From Demequina mangrovi (GTDB lineage: Bacteria; Actinomycetota; Actinomycetes; Actinomycetales; Demequinaceae), in assembly GCF_000759715.1 (NCBI RefSeq), contig NZ_BBLU01000003.1, forward strand, positions 120,298-184,297: a DNA stretch of 64,000 bases. Direction: 5' to 3'. The translations under genes and the position numbers were made by a program. This document shows, in pieces, positions 18,454 to 31,024 of the stretch; the first letter of the stretch is position 1; every line of letters starts with the position of its first letter. Below the pieces are notes generated by a model. The model had not been told where the DNA came from. It was given only the letters and a program-made list of their open reading frames with translations, and did no database searches.

Positions 18454-20034
18454 TCAGCCCGCCGCCCCCAGGAGCAGCACGCCGGCGTTCTCGAACGCCG
18501 AGAGCACGGGCCCGGGCACGATGCCGAGCAGGATCACGAGCGCCGCCGTCACGAGCACCACGATGCGCGCGTACGGGCTGAACTCGATCTCGACCGCATC
18601 CTCCTGGCCCTCGGGCACGTCGGTGAGGAACATCAGCACGATGAGGCGGACGTAGAAGAACGCCGCGGCGGCCGACGCGATGACCGCGATCAGCACGAGC
18701 GGCCACGCGCCCTCGGACACGGCCGCGGCGAAGGCCACGAACTTGCCGATGAAGCCCGCGGTCAGCGGGATGCCCGCGAAGGACAGCAGGAACAGCGCCA
18801 TCGCGCCCGCGAGCAGCGGCGAGCGGCGGCCGAGGCCGGCCCACTGGCCGAGGCGGGTCGCCTCGCCGAGCACGGCGCCGTCCTCGGCCTTTTCGCGCAC
18901 CTGCGAGATGACCGCGAAGGCGCCCATGGTCGCGAGGCCGTAGGACGCGAGGTAGAACGGCAGCGCCGAGAGCGCCCCGTCGGGGAAGCCCGCGAAGGCC
19001 ACGAGGATGAAGCCCGCGTGCGCGACCGACGAGTAGGCGAGCATGCGCTTGAGGTCGGTCTGCACCAGGGCGACCACGGTGCCGAGCAGCATCGACGCGA
19101 TCGCGACGATCCAGATGAGCCACGACAGCTCCCACTCGAGGCCGTAGAAGGCCTCGTAGACCACGCGCAGCAGCGCGGCGGTCGCGGCGGCCTTGGTCGC
19201 GGCGCCCATGAAGGCGGTGACCGGGGTCGGCGCACCCTGGTAGGCATCCGGCGTCCACGAGTGGAACGGCACGGCGCCGATCTTGAACAGCAGGCCCACG
19301 ATCACCATGACCGCGCCCGCGAGGATGAGCGGGTCGACGCCCGCCGCGGTCGCGATGCCGGCGGAGATGCCCGCGTACGCGGTGGTGCCGGTCGCGCCGT
19401 AGAGGAAGGCCGCGCCGAACAGCAGGATCGCCGAGGAGAAGGCGCCGAGCAGGAAGTACTTGAGCGCGCCCTCGTGCGAGAGGAAGCGGCGGCGGCGCGC
19501 GAGCGCGACGAGGATGTACAGCGGCAGCGAGAACACCTCGAGCGCGACGAACAGGAAGATGAGGTCCGTCACGGCGGTGAAGAGCATCATGCCGCCCACC
19601 GCGAAGAGCGCGAGCGGGAAGACCTCGGTCACCTGGAAGCCCTTGCGGCGCGCGAGGGTCTCCTCGGTCGAGCCGGGCGCGACCGAGCCGAGCGGCGTGA
19701 ACGCCTCCTCGCCCGCGCGGGTGCGCGAGGCGAACAGCAGCGTGCCCAGCACGCCGAAGACCAGGATGAGCACCTGCCACGCGAGCGCCTGGCGGTCGAC
19801 GGTCACCATGTCGGCGAGCACCACGGTGCCCGCGCCGTCGAGCGTCGCCCACTGCACCACGGCGGTGCCGGCGGCCGCGAGGAGCGCGACGAGCGACAGC
19901 AGCAGCTGCACCGCCCGGCGGCGCTCGGGTGCGCGCACGAAGGACTCGACCAGGATCGCGGCAGCGGCCGCACCGAGCACGATCATGAGGGGCGCGAGCG
20001 GCGCCCAGGCGATCTCGGGGGTCGTGAAGGTCAC
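18454..20034 (-). CDS. nuoN: NADH-quinone oxidoreductase subunit N
   Basis: This 526-residue antiporter-like proton channel subunit of complex I has about 14 membrane helices. EVFPLALFAVGGMMLF carries the helix-5 glutamate region. ALKYFLLGAFSSAILLFG and FHSWTPDAYQGAPTPV hold the discontinuous-helix lysines and the conserved HxWxPDAY motif. Its ATG overlaps the nuoM stop by 4 nt. It is the last nuo gene, followed by the polyprenyl diphosphate synthase. Confidence 0.95.
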   Translation of the reverse strand: MTFTTPEIAWAPLAPLMIVLGAAAAAILVESFVRAPERRRAVQLLLSLVALLAAAGTAVVQWATLDGAGTVVLADMVTVDRQALAWQVLILVFGVLGTLLFASRTRAGEEAFTPLGSVAPGSTEETLARRKGFQVTEVFPLALFAVGGMMLFTAVTDLIFLFVALEVFSLPLYILVALARRRRFLSHEGALKYFLLGAFSSAILLFGAAFLYGATGTTAYAGISAGIATAAGVDPLILAGAVMVIVGLLFKIGAVPFHSWTPDAYQGAPTPVTAFMGAATKAAATAALLRVVYEAFYGLEWELSWLIWIVAIASMLLGTVVALVQTDLKRMLAYSSVAHAGFILVAFAGFPDGALSALPFYLASYGLATMGAFAVISQVREKAEDGAVLGEATRLGQWAGLGRRSPLLAGAMALFLLSFAGIPLTAGFIGKFVAFAAAVSEGAWPLVLIAVIASAAAAFFYVRLIVLMFLTDVPEGQEDAVEIEFSPYARIVVLVTAALVILLGIVPGPVLSAFENAGVLLLGAAG

Positions 20035-21524
20035 TGACCTGCCTCCTCAACGGGGACGGTGGCGACGATGTCCGCCGCGGGGTCGCTCAGGGTGTCGATC
20101 GCGATGCCCGGCAGGAAGCCGAGCACCAGCATGAGCGCGATGAGCGGCCACAGCACCACGCGCTCGCGGCGCGTGAGCTCGCGGAACGATGCGCGCGCCT
20201 CGGGCACCGGGCCCGTGAACACCTTCTGGTAGGTCAGCAGCACGTAGAGCGCCGCGAGCACCACGCCGAAGGTCGACACGATCACGGCAGCCTTGGCCAC
20301 CGAGAAGGCGCCGACGAGCACCATGATCTCGGAGATGAACGGCGACAGGCCGGGCAGCGCGAGGGCGCTCAGGCCGATCACGAGGAACGTTCCCGCGAAG
20401 ACCGGGACCACCCGCTGGAGCCCGCCGTACTCGGTGACGTCCGCGGTGCCGCGACGGTGGATGAGGAAGCCCACCGCGAAGAACAGCGCACCCGTCGAGA
20501 GGCCGTGGTTGAACATGTAGAGCGCGGCGCCCTCGACCGAGGTCTGCGTGAAGGCGAAGATGCCGAGCACCATGATGCCGAAGTGGCTCACCGAGGTGAA
20601 CGAGACCAGGCGGAGCATGTTCCGCTGTCCGATCGCGAGCAGTCCGCCGTAGACGACCGAGATCACCGCGAAGACGATGATGACGGGCGCGGCCCACGCG
20701 GCCGCCTCCGGGAACAGCGCGACGCAGAGCGTCAGCATGCCGAAGGTGCCGATCTTGTCGAGCACAGCGACCAGCAGCGCGGTGGTGCCGGGGCGCGCGT
20801 TCTCCGCGACCGTGGGCAGCCACGTGTGGACCGGAACCATCGGCGCCTTGATCGCGAAGGCGAAGAAGAACGCGAGGAAGATCAGCCGCTCGGTCGAGGT
20901 CGACATCGACAGGTCGGTGAGGTTGTCCGTGAGGAACGCCTCGTCGCCGCCCGGGCCCTGGAAGTACAGGGCCACCACGCCGGCGAGCATGATGAGGCCG
21001 CCGACCAGCGAGTAGAGCAGGAACTTCACCGCGGCGTAGCGGCGCTGCGCGCCGCCGAACGAGCCGATGAGGAAGTACAGCGGGATGAGCATCGCCTCGA
21101 ACAGCACGTAGAAGAGGAAGACGTCGCGGGCGGCGAAGATGCCGACCATGAACGCCTCGCTCAGCAGGATGAGCGCGAGGTAGCGCGTGCGGCGGTCCGC
21201 GTCGCGGTCCTCCCACCAGCCCGCGAGGACCGCGAGCGGGGTGAGGATCGCGGCGAGCACGACCATGAGCAGGCCGATGCCGTTGACGCCGAGCGCCCAG
21301 CTCGCTCCGATCTGCGGGATCCACGAGTAGGTCTCGGAGAACTGGATGTCCCCCGCGGCGGCCGTGTCGAACTGCACGAACAGCGCGACGGCGAGCGCGA
21401 GCTCGAGCACCGTGATGCCGAGCGCGATCTCGCGCACCCGCTCACGCGCGCCCGACGGCAGCGCCCACAGCACGGCGGCGCCCACAGCAGGGAGCGCCAC
21501 CATGACGGTCAGGATCGGGAACAT
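20031..21524 (-). CDS. nuoM: NADH-quinone oxidoreductase subunit M
   Basis: This 497-residue membrane proton channel subunit of complex I contains LSEAFMVGIFAARDVFLFYV, KFLLYSLVGGLIMLAG, FHTWLP-type VPVHTWLPTVAENA and SVSHFGIMVLGIF, all typical of NuoM. There are about 14 helices. It starts 3 nt after the TAA of nuoL and overlaps nuoN at its end, consistent with coupled translation. Confidence 0.95.
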   Translation of the reverse strand: MFPILTVMVALPAVGAAVLWALPSGARERVREIALGITVLELALAVALFVQFDTAAAGDIQFSETYSWIPQIGASWALGVNGIGLLMVVLAAILTPLAVLAGWWEDRDADRRTRYLALILLSEAFMVGIFAARDVFLFYVLFEAMLIPLYFLIGSFGGAQRRYAAVKFLLYSLVGGLIMLAGVVALYFQGPGGDEAFLTDNLTDLSMSTSTERLIFLAFFFAFAIKAPMVPVHTWLPTVAENARPGTTALLVAVLDKIGTFGMLTLCVALFPEAAAWAAPVIIVFAVISVVYGGLLAIGQRNMLRLVSFTSVSHFGIMVLGIFAFTQTSVEGAALYMFNHGLSTGALFFAVGFLIHRRGTADVTEYGGLQRVVPVFAGTFLVIGLSALALPGLSPFISEIMVLVGAFSVAKAAVIVSTFGVVLAALYVLLTYQKVFTGPVPEARASFRELTRRERVVLWPLIALMLVLGFLPGIAIDTLSDPAADIVATVPVEEAGQ

Positions 21525-21527
21525 GGT

Positions 21528-23408
<1,881 letters not shown>

Positions 23409-23410
23409 GG

Positions 23411-23710
23411 TCAGCCCTTCAGCTCAGCGGGTTCGTCGAGCGAGATGGTCTGGCGCGCGCGGAACACGGCGATGATGATCGCGAGTCCCACGACGACCTC
23501 CGCGGCGGCGACGACCAGGACGAAGAACGCCATGATCTGACCGTCGATCTCACCGTGCATGCGGGAGAAGGCGACGAGCGCGAGGTTGGCCGCGTTGAGC
23601 ATGAGCTCGACGCCCATGAAGGCGATGATCGCGTTGCGACGGAGCAGCACCGCGGCCGCGCCGATCGCGAACAGGATGCTCGCGAGGATGACGAAGTTGA
23701 TGGGGTCCAT
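23411..23710 (-). CDS. nuoK: NADH-quinone oxidoreductase subunit K
   Basis: This 99-residue, three-helix subunit has the conserved membrane glutamates in [11 protein letters not shown] (Glu35) and [11 protein letters not shown] (Glu71), which belong to the proton pathway next to the quinone cavity. The ATG overlaps the nuoJ stop (TGATG). The length is normal for NuoK. Confidence 0.95.
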   Translation of the reverse strand: MDPINFVILASILFAIGAAAVLLRRNAIIAFMGVELMLNAANLALVAFSRMHGEIDGQIMAFFVLVVAAAEVVVGLAIIIAVFRARQTISLDEPAELKG

Positions 23711-24447
23711 CAGCGGTCGCCCTCCTTGCGCGACGGATCCTCGAGGGCGGCGCGGAACTCGACGCCCTCCTGGGTCTGGTTGCGGATCTTGAGCACGCGC
23801 GAGACGGAGTGGTCGATGGGCTGGCCCTCGGGGTCGAGCGCGGGGACGTCGAGCGCGTTGTGACGCGCGTAGACGCCCGGCATCGGCTTGTTGACCGGGT
23901 CCGCGCCGGCGAGCACGCGGTCGCGCTGGACCTCGAGCTGGGTGCGACGGGGCTTGAGACGCGGCGTGTGGGTGAGCACCAGCGCGCCGACCGCGGCGGT
24001 GATGAGCAGGAAGCCCAGCACCTCGATGACGAGGACGTACTTCTCGAACAGCAGGACGGCCACGACGTCGGGATCGCCCTGGACGGGGGTGTCCGAGACG
24101 GCGACGGTGACGCGGCCCACGACCGAGACGAGGAAGGCGCCCAGGCCCGCGGCGGTGAAGAGGCCGATCCAGCGCTGGCCCTTGATGGTCTCCTTGAGGT
24201 CCTCGCGCTGGTCGACGCCGACCAGCATGAGCACGAAGAGGAAGAGCATCATGACCGCGCCGGTGTAGACGACGATCTGCACCATGCCCAGGAACGGCGC
24301 GCCGAGCGTGATGTACGCCGCCGCGAGCCCGACCATGACGAGCACGATCGACATGGCGACGTGCACCGCCTTGCGGGCGAACAGCAGCGAGAACGCCGGG
24401 ATCACGGTGATCGCGGCGATGATCCAGAACAGGACGGGGTTGACCAT
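23710..24447 (-). CDS. nuoJ: NADH-quinone oxidoreductase subunit J
   Basis: This 245-residue membrane subunit has five helices, including [20 protein letters not shown] with the pi-bulge region. A hydrophilic C-terminal tail of about 70 residues after the last helix (from [10 protein letters not shown]) is longer than in E. coli but common in actinobacteria. Start and stop overlap nuoI and nuoK. Confidence 0.93.
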   Translation of the reverse strand: MVNPVLFWIIAAITVIPAFSLLFARKAVHVAMSIVLVMVGLAAAYITLGAPFLGMVQIVVYTGAVMMLFLFVLMLVGVDQREDLKETIKGQRWIGLFTAAGLGAFLVSVVGRVTVAVSDTPVQGDPDVVAVLLFEKYVLVIEVLGFLLITAAVGALVLTHTPRLKPRRTQLEVQRDRVLAGADPVNKPMPGVYARHNALDVPALDPEGQPIDHSVSRVLKIRNQTQEGVEFRAALEDPSRKEGDR

Positions 24448-25223
24448 CAGGAGATCCCTCCCTGGTTCTCCGCACGGACGCCGGCGGCTCCGCCCGCCGC
24501 GTGCTGCGGCGTGCTGTAGCGCACGGGCTCCGGCGCCTCGTCCTCGACGGGCTCCTTGCCGTGGTTCTCGGGGAGGGTCGGGTCCTCGGGACGGTGCTCG
24601 CGCACCCACTCGACCTGGCTCTCGACAGGCTCGGTGACCTCGCCGCGGTAGTACGAGCCGTCGGTGGTGCCGGGCACCATCGGGTGCGGCGCCGCGAGCA
24701 TGTTCTCCCCCATCGGCGCGAGCAGGTCCTGCTTCTCGTAGATGAGGCCCTCGCGGGTGGGGCCCGCGAGCTCGTACTCGTTGGTCATCGTGAGCGCGCG
24801 CGTGGGGCACGCCTCGATGCACAGGCCGCAGAAGATGCAGCGCAGGTAGTTGATCTGGTAGACGCGGCCGTAGCGCTCGCCGGGGCTGACCTGGTGGTCG
24901 GGCGTGTTGGAGTCCGCCTCGACGTAGATCGCGTCCGCGGGGCACGCCCAGGCGCACAGCTCGCAGCCGATGCACTTCTCCAGCCCGTCGGGGTGACGGT
25001 TGAGCTGGTGACGGCCGTGGTAGCGCGGCATGGTGGGCGTCTTCACCTTGGGGTACTGCTCCGTCACGGTCGGACGGAAGAAGTTCCTCAGGGAGACGCC
25101 GAAGCCGGCGACGGGCGCGAGCGCCTCGCCGATCGGACCCTTCTTGGGCAGGTTGGACTCGAAGGTCTCGCGCTGAGCGTCGCGCTCGCGGTTGACCTTC
25201 CAGACCTCGTCGGACCCGCTCAC
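24447..25223 (-). CDS. nuoI: NADH-quinone oxidoreductase subunit I with long C-terminal tail
   Basis: This 258-residue peripheral-arm subunit carries clusters N6a and N6b through [12 protein letters not shown] and [12 protein letters not shown]. Electrons pass through them to NuoB. After the ferredoxin domain there is an extension of about 80 residues rich in Glu and Pro ([14 protein letters not shown]), beyond the length of most NuoI; its role is unknown. The GTG start overlaps the nuoH stop (GTGA). Confidence 0.95.
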   Translation of the reverse strand: MSGSDEVWKVNRERDAQRETFESNLPKKGPIGEALAPVAGFGVSLRNFFRPTVTEQYPKVKTPTMPRYHGRHQLNRHPDGLEKCIGCELCAWACPADAIYVEADSNTPDHQVSPGERYGRVYQINYLRCIFCGLCIEACPTRALTMTNEYELAGPTREGLIYEKQDLLAPMGENMLAAPHPMVPGTTDGSYYRGEVTEPVESQVEWVREHRPEDPTLPENHGKEPVEDEAPEPVRYSTPQHAAGGAAGVRAENQGGIS

Positions 25224-26563
25224 TCGGAGTCCTCCTCTCGTGTGCCGGCGTGCGCGTCGACCGTGCGGCCCGAACGCGGCGATGGGGGCAGGACCTGGTG
25301 CGGCATCGGCGGGACGGGGTAGCCGCCCGCGAACGCGTCGAGCACCTCGGGCTCGGCGTCCGGATCGACCTCCGCCTCGCTCTTCTCCTTCGCGTCGGAG
25401 ACGAAGCTCCAGACCGCGACGACGAGCAGGATGGCGATGAGCCCGGCGACCGCGTCGTAGACGTTGAGGTCGCGGCCGAAGTGCTCGAAGGTCGCGCGAC
25501 CGACCGCGAAGAACACGGTCCAGCCGAGGCCCACGGGGATGAGGATCTTCCAGCCGAACTTCATGAACTGGTCGTAGCGGAAGCGCAGCACCGAGCCGCG
25601 GATCCACACGAACACGAACATGAGCAGCCAGATCTTCAGGATCAGCCACAGCGGCGGGAAGATGCCGGTGTTGAGGAACTCGTAGCCGGGCCACGACGCA
25701 GGCCACGGAGCGCGCCAGCCGCCGAGGAACAGCGTCGAGGCGACCGCCGAGACGTTGATCATGTTCATGTACTCGGCGAGGAAGAACCACGCGAACTTCA
25801 TCGACGAGTACTCCGTCATGAAGCCCGCCACCAGCTCGCCCTCGGCCTCGGGGAGGTCGAAGGGCAGGCGGTTGGTCTCGCCGACCATGGAGATGACGTA
25901 GAGGATGAAGGCCGGGAAGAGCGGCCACACCCACCAGCGGTCGGCCTGCGCGTCGACGATGCCCGACGTGCTCATCGTCCCCGACAGCATGAAGACCGTC
26001 ACGAGCGAGAGGCCCATGGCGAGCTCGTACGAGATCACCTGCGCGGTCGAGCGGATCGCGCCCATGAGCGGGTAGGTCGAGCCGGAGGCCCAGCCGCCCA
26101 GCACGATGCCGTACACGCCGAGCGCGGCGCACGCGAGGATGAAGAGCACGGCCACCGGGAAGTCGGTGAGCTGCAGCGGCGTCGAGAAGTCGGTGCCGTA
26201 GATGCGGGTGTCCGGGCCGAACGGGATGACGGCGAAGATCAGCAGCGCGCAGAACACCGAGATCATCGGCGCCGCGATGTAGAGGATCTTCTCCGAGGCG
26301 CGGACGGTGATGTCCTCCTTGAACAGGAGCTTCATCGCGTCCGAGACGGACTGGAGCAGGCCGAACGGGCCCAGCCGGTTGGGGCCGGGACGCTCCTGCA
26401 GACGGCCGATGACGCGGCGCTCGAACCACACCGCGAACAGCACGGACGTCAGCAGGAACACGAGGATGAGCACGGCCTTGACGATGACGACCCAGAGCGG
26501 GTCGCCGGCCAGGGCCTCCGCGGCGGGCGTCTGCACCGTCGCCGGCAGCATTCCGGTGATCAC
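25220..26563 (-). CDS. nuoH: NADH-quinone oxidoreductase subunit H
   Basis: This 447-residue, eight-helix subunit forms much of the quinone-binding chamber. Visible motifs are [51 protein letters not shown] and [12 protein letters not shown]. The C-terminus has an acidic/proline-rich tail of about 55 residues. I chose the GTG at 26563, which overlaps the nuoG stop and follows GGGAG by 4 nt; an ATG 12 nt downstream is the alternative. Confidence 0.95.
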   Translation of the reverse strand: MITGMLPATVQTPAAEALAGDPLWVVIVKAVLILVFLLTSVLFAVWFERRVIGRLQERPGPNRLGPFGLLQSVSDAMKLLFKEDITVRASEKILYIAAPMISVFCALLIFAVIPFGPDTRIYGTDFSTPLQLTDFPVAVLFILACAALGVYGIVLGGWASGSTYPLMGAIRSTAQVISYELAMGLSLVTVFMLSGTMSTSGIVDAQADRWWVWPLFPAFILYVISMVGETNRLPFDLPEAEGELVAGFMTEYSSMKFAWFFLAEYMNMINVSAVASTLFLGGWRAPWPASWPGYEFLNTGIFPPLWLILKIWLLMFVFVWIRGSVLRFRYDQFMKFGWKILIPVGLGWTVFFAVGRATFEHFGRDLNVYDAVAGLIAILLVVAVWSFVSDAKEKSEAEVDPDAEPEVLDAFAGGYPVPPMPHQVLPPSPRSGRTVDAHAGTREEDSE

Positions 26564-29049
26564 GCGGCTCCCTTCACCGTGACGACGGCCCCCGCGGTCG
26601 CGCGCAGCTCGCGCGCCACCCAGGAGCCCGGGGACTTGGCGGGCACCCACACCACGCCGTCGACCATGTCGGTGACGACGACGGGGAGCTCGATGGTGCC
26701 GGACTCGGTGGACACCGCCACGGACGCGGCGGCGCCGATCGCATCGGCCGTGGCCTGCGACATGCGCGCCACGGCGACGCGGCCGGTGCCGGCGAGGTAG
26801 GGCTCGCCCTCCTGGAGCGCGCCCTCGTCGACCAGCTGGTGCCAGGTCGCGAGCACCGCGGTGCCCTTCTTGGTGCGCGCCTTGCCTGCGGCGCGCGCCT
26901 TCGGGGCGGCGGGACGCTCGGCGTCGGCGGCGGCGCCGAGCGCGGCGATCTCCGCGTTGACGGCCTCGACGGTGCCGGTGCCCAGCGCGACGCCCCACTC
27001 GCGGGCGAGGAGGTCGAGCACCCGGTGGTCGGACATCGCATCGGTGCGGATCGCCGTGGCGAACGAGCGCAGGCGACCCTCCCAGTTGACGAACGTGCCG
27101 GACTTCTCGGACGGGGGCGCGACGGGCAGGACCACGTCGGCCGACTCGGCGATCTCGCTGCGGCGGACCTCGAGGGACACCACGAAGGGCGTGCGCTCGA
27201 ACGCGGTCGCGACGTCGCCGGTGAGGTCGGAGGCGCTCACGCCGCCGACGATCAGCGCGCCGATGCCGCCCTCGGCGGCCGCCTCGATGATCGCGTCGGT
27301 GCTGCGGCCCTTCGCGCTCGGGAGCGAGGGGACGCCCCACGCCTGAGCGACGGACTCGCGTGCGCCCTTGCTGGCCGCGGAGCGGCCGCCGGGGAGCAGC
27401 CCGGGAAGCGCGCCGGCCTCGACGGCCCCGCGCTCGCCCGCACGTCGCGGGATCCAGGCGAGCCGCGCGCCGGTGGAGGCGGCGAGCTCGTTCGCGGCGA
27501 CGAAGGTGCCCGCGGCCTCGGCCGCGCGCTCGCCCAGGACGATGACCGCCCCGGGCTGGGCGAGGGCCTCGCGCACGTCCTCCGGCAGCTCCGCGAGGGC
27601 CGTGGCCTCGCGACCGGGGACCGCGGGGACCAGCGTGGCGCCGAGCTTCTCGGAGCCGCGCGAGAGGTAGGGCGCGACGGACACGACCTGCTGGCGGCCG
27701 AGCGACTTGCGCAGACGCAGGAAGACCACGCCGCCCTCGTCCTCGGCCTCGAAGCCGACGAGCACGACGACGGGAGCCTTCTCGAGCTCGCCGAACGTCA
27801 CGCCCAGGCCGGTGCCGGCCACCTGCGTGCCGAGGAAGGCCTGCTCCTCGTCGCTCGCGGAGCGGGCGCGCGAGTCGACGTCGTTGGTGCCCAGCACCAC
27901 GCGGGCGAGCTTCTGGTACGCGTACGCGTCCTCGAGCGTGACGCGGCCGCCCGTGAGGACCGCGGCGCCGAGCGCGGCGCCGTCCTCGTCGGCGGCGGTC
28001 GCGGCCTTGATGCCGGCCGCGGCGGCGGCGAGCGCCTCGGGCCACGAGGTCTCGACCAGCGCGCCGTCCTTGCGGACCAGCGGGCGGGTGAGGCGGTCGG
28101 ACAGGTTCTGCCACGCGAAGGCGAAGCGGTCCTTGTCGGTGATCCAGTCCTCGTTGACCACCGGGTCGTTGTCCGCGAGGCGACGCAGCACCTGGCCGCG
28201 GCGGTGGTCGATGCGGATCGCGGCGCACGACGAGTCGTGCTCGGCGATGCTCGGCGAGGACACGAGGTCGAAGGGGCGCGAGCGGAAGCGGTACGCGGCG
28301 GAGGTCAGGGCGCCCACCGGGCAGATCTGGACCGTGTTGCCGGAGTAGTACGAGGAGAAGGCCTTGCCCGCCTCGTCCACCGCGGCGGCGCCCACGGGGC
28401 GGTAGCCGTCGAAGTCGAGGACGTCCTCGTCGAACGTGCCGATCTGCTGCTGCGCGCCGCGGTTCTGGAGGTCGATGAACGCGTCGCCCGCGATCTCCTT
28501 GGAGAAGCGGGTGCAGCGCTGGCACAGGACGCAGCGCTCACGGTCGAGCAGGATCTCGGAGCTCAGCGGCAGCGGCTTCTCGAAGACGCGCTTGACGTCG
28601 ACGAAGCGGCTCTCGGGGCGACCGTGGCTCATCGCCTGGTTCTGCAGCGGGCACTCGCCGCCCTTGTCGCACACCGGGCAGTCGAGCGGGTGGTTGACGA
28701 GCAGCAGCTCCATCACGCCCTTCTGGGCGCGGTCGGCCTCCTCCGAGGTGTGCTGCGTGTTCACCACCATGCCCTCGGTCACCGTCATGGTGCACGAGGC
28801 CTGGGGCTTGGGGAACGCGCGCAGCTTGCCCTCGGGGCCGGCCGGGCTCGCGACGTCGACGAGGCACTGGCGGCACGCACCGGCGGGCTTGAGCGCCGGG
28901 TGGTCGCAGAAGCGCGGGATCTCGATGCCGACCTGCTCGGCGGCACGGATGATGAGCGTGCCCTTGGGCACGGTGACCTCGGTGCCGTCGATCGTCAGGG
29001 TGACGGTCTCGACGGCCTCGGTCGCGGCCTTGTCCGCGGTCGCGGTCAT
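26560..29049 (-). CDS. nuoG: NADH-quinone oxidoreductase subunit G
   Basis: This 829-residue iron-sulfur subunit has an N-terminal [2Fe-2S] ferredoxin domain ([16 protein letters not shown]), the His-Cys [4Fe-4S] segment with [13 protein letters not shown], and a further [4Fe-4S] cluster at [11 protein letters not shown] molybdopterin-oxidoreductase-like domain without its cofactor role makes up the rest. An Ala/Lys-rich insert ([16 protein letters not shown]) lies near the C-terminus. The ATG overlaps the nuoF stop. Confidence 0.95.
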   Translation of the reverse strand: MTATADKAATEAVETVTLTIDGTEVTVPKGTLIIRAAEQVGIEIPRFCDHPALKPAGACRQCLVDVASPAGPEGKLRAFPKPQASCTMTVTEGMVVNTQHTSEEADRAQKGVMELLLVNHPLDCPVCDKGGECPLQNQAMSHGRPESRFVDVKRVFEKPLPLSSEILLDRERCVLCQRCTRFSKEIAGDAFIDLQNRGAQQQIGTFDEDVLDFDGYRPVGAAAVDEAGKAFSSYYSGNTVQICPVGALTSAAYRFRSRPFDLVSSPSIAEHDSSCAAIRIDHRRGQVLRRLADNDPVVNEDWITDKDRFAFAWQNLSDRLTRPLVRKDGALVETSWPEALAAAAAGIKAATAADEDGAALGAAVLTGGRVTLEDAYAYQKLARVVLGTNDVDSRARSASDEEQAFLGTQVAGTGLGVTFGELEKAPVVVLVGFEAEDEGGVVFLRLRKSLGRQQVVSVAPYLSRGSEKLGATLVPAVPGREATALAELPEDVREALAQPGAVIVLGERAAEAAGTFVAANELAASTGARLAWIPRRAGERGAVEAGALPGLLPGGRSAASKGARESVAQAWGVPSLPSAKGRSTDAIIEAAAEGGIGALIVGGVSASDLTGDVATAFERTPFVVSLEVRRSEIAESADVVLPVAPPSEKSGTFVNWEGRLRSFATAIRTDAMSDHRVLDLLAREWGVALGTGTVEAVNAEIAALGAAADAERPAAPKARAAGKARTKKGTAVLATWHQLVDEGALQEGEPYLAGTGRVAVARMSQATADAIGAAASVAVSTESGTIELPVVVTDMVDGVVWVPAKSPGSWVARELRATAGAVVTVKGAA

Positions 29050-30371
29050 GCGTGGGCCTCCTCGGTCGCAGGAGTCTCGGAGTAGTCGAAGAGCGCCGCG
29101 GCGGAGTGGTCGAACGGGCAGCCGCCCTGCTCGACGTGCGCCTCGTACTCCTCGCGGAAGAGCTTGACGGAGCTGATGATCGACGACGTCGCGCCGTCGC
29201 CCAGCGCGCAGAAGCTCCGCCCGGCGATCGAGTCGCAGGTGTCGAGGAGCTGCTGGATGTCGGCCTCGGTGCCGCGGCCGCCCTCGACGCGCTTGAGGAT
29301 CTGCGTGAGCCAGTACGTGCCCTCGCGGCAGGGGGTGCACTTGCCGCAGGACTCGTGCTTGTAGAACTCGGTCCAGCGCGTCACCGCGCGGACCACGCAC
29401 GTGGTCTCGTCGAAGATCTGCAGCGCACGCGTGCCGAGCATCGAGCCCGCCGCGCCCACCGACTCGTAGTCGAGCGGGGTGTCGAGGTGATCCTGCGTGA
29501 AGATCGGGGTCGACGACCCGCCGGGGGTCCAGAACTTGAGCTCGTGACCCTCGCGGATGCCGCCGGCCATCTCGAGGAGCTCGCGCAGCGTGATGCCGAG
29601 CGGGGCCTCGTACTGGCCGGGACGGGTGACGTGGCCCGAGAGCGAGAACAGGCCCATGCCCTTCGAGCGCTCGGTGCCCATCGCGGTGAACCACTCGACG
29701 CCGCGGTCGACGATCGCGGGCACGGAGGCCACCGACTCGACGTTGTTGACGACCGTCGGGCGCGCGTAGAGGCCCGCGACCGCCGGGAACGGCGGCTTGA
29801 GGCGGGGCTGGCCGCGACGGCCCTCGAGCGAGTCGAGGAGCGCGGTCTCCTCGCCGCAGATGTAGGCGCCGGCGCCGGCGTGGACCGTGACGTCCAGGTC
29901 GAAGCCGCTGCCGTGGATGTCCTTGCCCAGGTGGCCGGCCTCGTAGGCCTCGCGCACGGCCTGCAGCAGGCGGCGGTACACGTGCACCACCTCGCCGCGC
30001 AGGTAGATGAAGGCGTGGTTGCAGCCGATCGCGAAGGACGTGATCGCGACGCCCTCGATGAGCTGGTGCGGCGCGGACATCATGGTGGGGATGTCCTTGC
30101 AGGTGCCCGGCTCGGACTCGTCGGCGTTGACCACGAGGTAGCGGGGGCCGCCGTCGTCCGGGGGCAGGAAGCCCCACTTCATGCCGGTCGGGAAGCCCGC
30201 GCCGCCGCGGCCGCGCAGACCGGAGTCCTTCACGGCCTGGATGATGTCGCCGGGCTCCATGCCGAGCGCCTTCTTCAGCGGCGCGTAGCCGCCTGCCTCG
30301 GTGTAGGTGTCGAGGGACCACGACTTCTCGGCGCCCCACGTGGCGCTGAGGACGGGAACGAGGTCGGTCAC
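29046..30371 (-). CDS. nuoF: NADH-quinone oxidoreductase subunit F (NADH and FMN binding)
   Basis: This 441-residue subunit is where NADH is oxidised. GRGGAGFPTGMKW binds NADH/FMN, GAGAYICGEETALLDSLEG is the FMN region, and ESCGKCTPCREG with a later cysteine (DSIAGRSFCALG) holds cluster N3. The GTG start overlaps the nuoE stop (GTGA). Confidence 0.96.
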   Translation of the reverse strand: MTDLVPVLSATWGAEKSWSLDTYTEAGGYAPLKKALGMEPGDIIQAVKDSGLRGRGGAGFPTGMKWGFLPPDDGGPRYLVVNADESEPGTCKDIPTMMSAPHQLIEGVAITSFAIGCNHAFIYLRGEVVHVYRRLLQAVREAYEAGHLGKDIHGSGFDLDVTVHAGAGAYICGEETALLDSLEGRRGQPRLKPPFPAVAGLYARPTVVNNVESVASVPAIVDRGVEWFTAMGTERSKGMGLFSLSGHVTRPGQYEAPLGITLRELLEMAGGIREGHELKFWTPGGSSTPIFTQDHLDTPLDYESVGAAGSMLGTRALQIFDETTCVVRAVTRWTEFYKHESCGKCTPCREGTYWLTQILKRVEGGRGTEADIQQLLDTCDSIAGRSFCALGDGATSSIISSVKLFREEYEAHVEQGGCPFDHSAAALFDYSETPATEEAHA

Positions 30372-31024
30372 TTCGAGCCCTCCTTCCAGCCCTGGCCCTT
30401 GGCGGTCTCCAGGCCCGCGAGGGTCGCGGCGCCCGCTCCCTGGTCCTCGTCGGCGCGGCCGTCCTCGAAGCCCGCGAGCACGCGCGAGACCTCCTTGAAG
30501 CCGCACACCTTGGCAGGACCGCGCGACGGCGCGACGTCCTTGCCCGCACGGAGGTCGTCGACCACCTGCTTGGCGCTCTCGGGCGTCTGGTTGTCGAAGA
30601 ACTCCCAGTTGACCATCATCACGGGCGCGTAGTCGCAGGCGGCGTTGCACTCGAGACGCTCGAGGGTGATCTTGCCGTCCTCGGTGGTCTCGTCGTGGCC
30701 CACCCCGACGTGCTCGGAGAGCTCGTCCCAGATGCGGTCGCCGCCCATGACGGCGCACAGCGTGTTGGTGCACACGCCCACCTGGTACTCGCCGTTGGGG
30801 CGACGCTTGTACTGCGTGTAGAACGTCGCGACCGCGGACACCTCGGCGGCCGTGAGGTCGAGCTGCTCGGCGCAGAACTGGATGCCGTCGGGGCTGACGA
30901 AGCCGTCGACGGACTGCACGAGGTGCAGCATCGGCAGCAGCGCGGAGCGCTTGACGGGGTAGCGCGCGATGATCGCGGCCGCGTCCTCGGTCAGCTGTGC
31001 GAGCGTGGTCTCGTCGTAGGTCAT
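30368..31024 (-). CDS. nuoE: NADH-quinone oxidoreductase subunit E
   Basis: This 218-residue thioredoxin-like subunit carries the off-path [2Fe-2S] cluster N1a through CTNTLC and [10 protein letters not shown]. The C-terminus is extended by about 50 residues of low complexity compared with the E. coli protein. It overlaps nuoD and nuoF at its ends, as expected for coupled translation of the NADH dehydrogenase module. Confidence 0.95.
   Translation of the reverse strand: MTYDETTLAQLTEDAAAIIARYPVKRSALLPMLHLVQSVDGFVSPDGIQFCAEQLDLTAAEVSAVATFYTQYKRRPNGEYQVGVCTNTLCAVMGGDRIWDELSEHVGVGHDETTEDGKITLERLECNAACDYAPVMMVNWEFFDNQTPESAKQVVDDLRAGKDVAPSRGPAKVCGFKEVSRVLAGFEDGRADEDQGAGAATLAGLETAKGQGWKEGSK

Noticed and set aside
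25220-28525. A 1101-codon minus frame that would extend NuoH upstream
   Set aside because: The upstream part overlaps nuoG in another frame and is low complexity. NuoH starts at 26563 with a ribosome site and the usual stop/start overlap.
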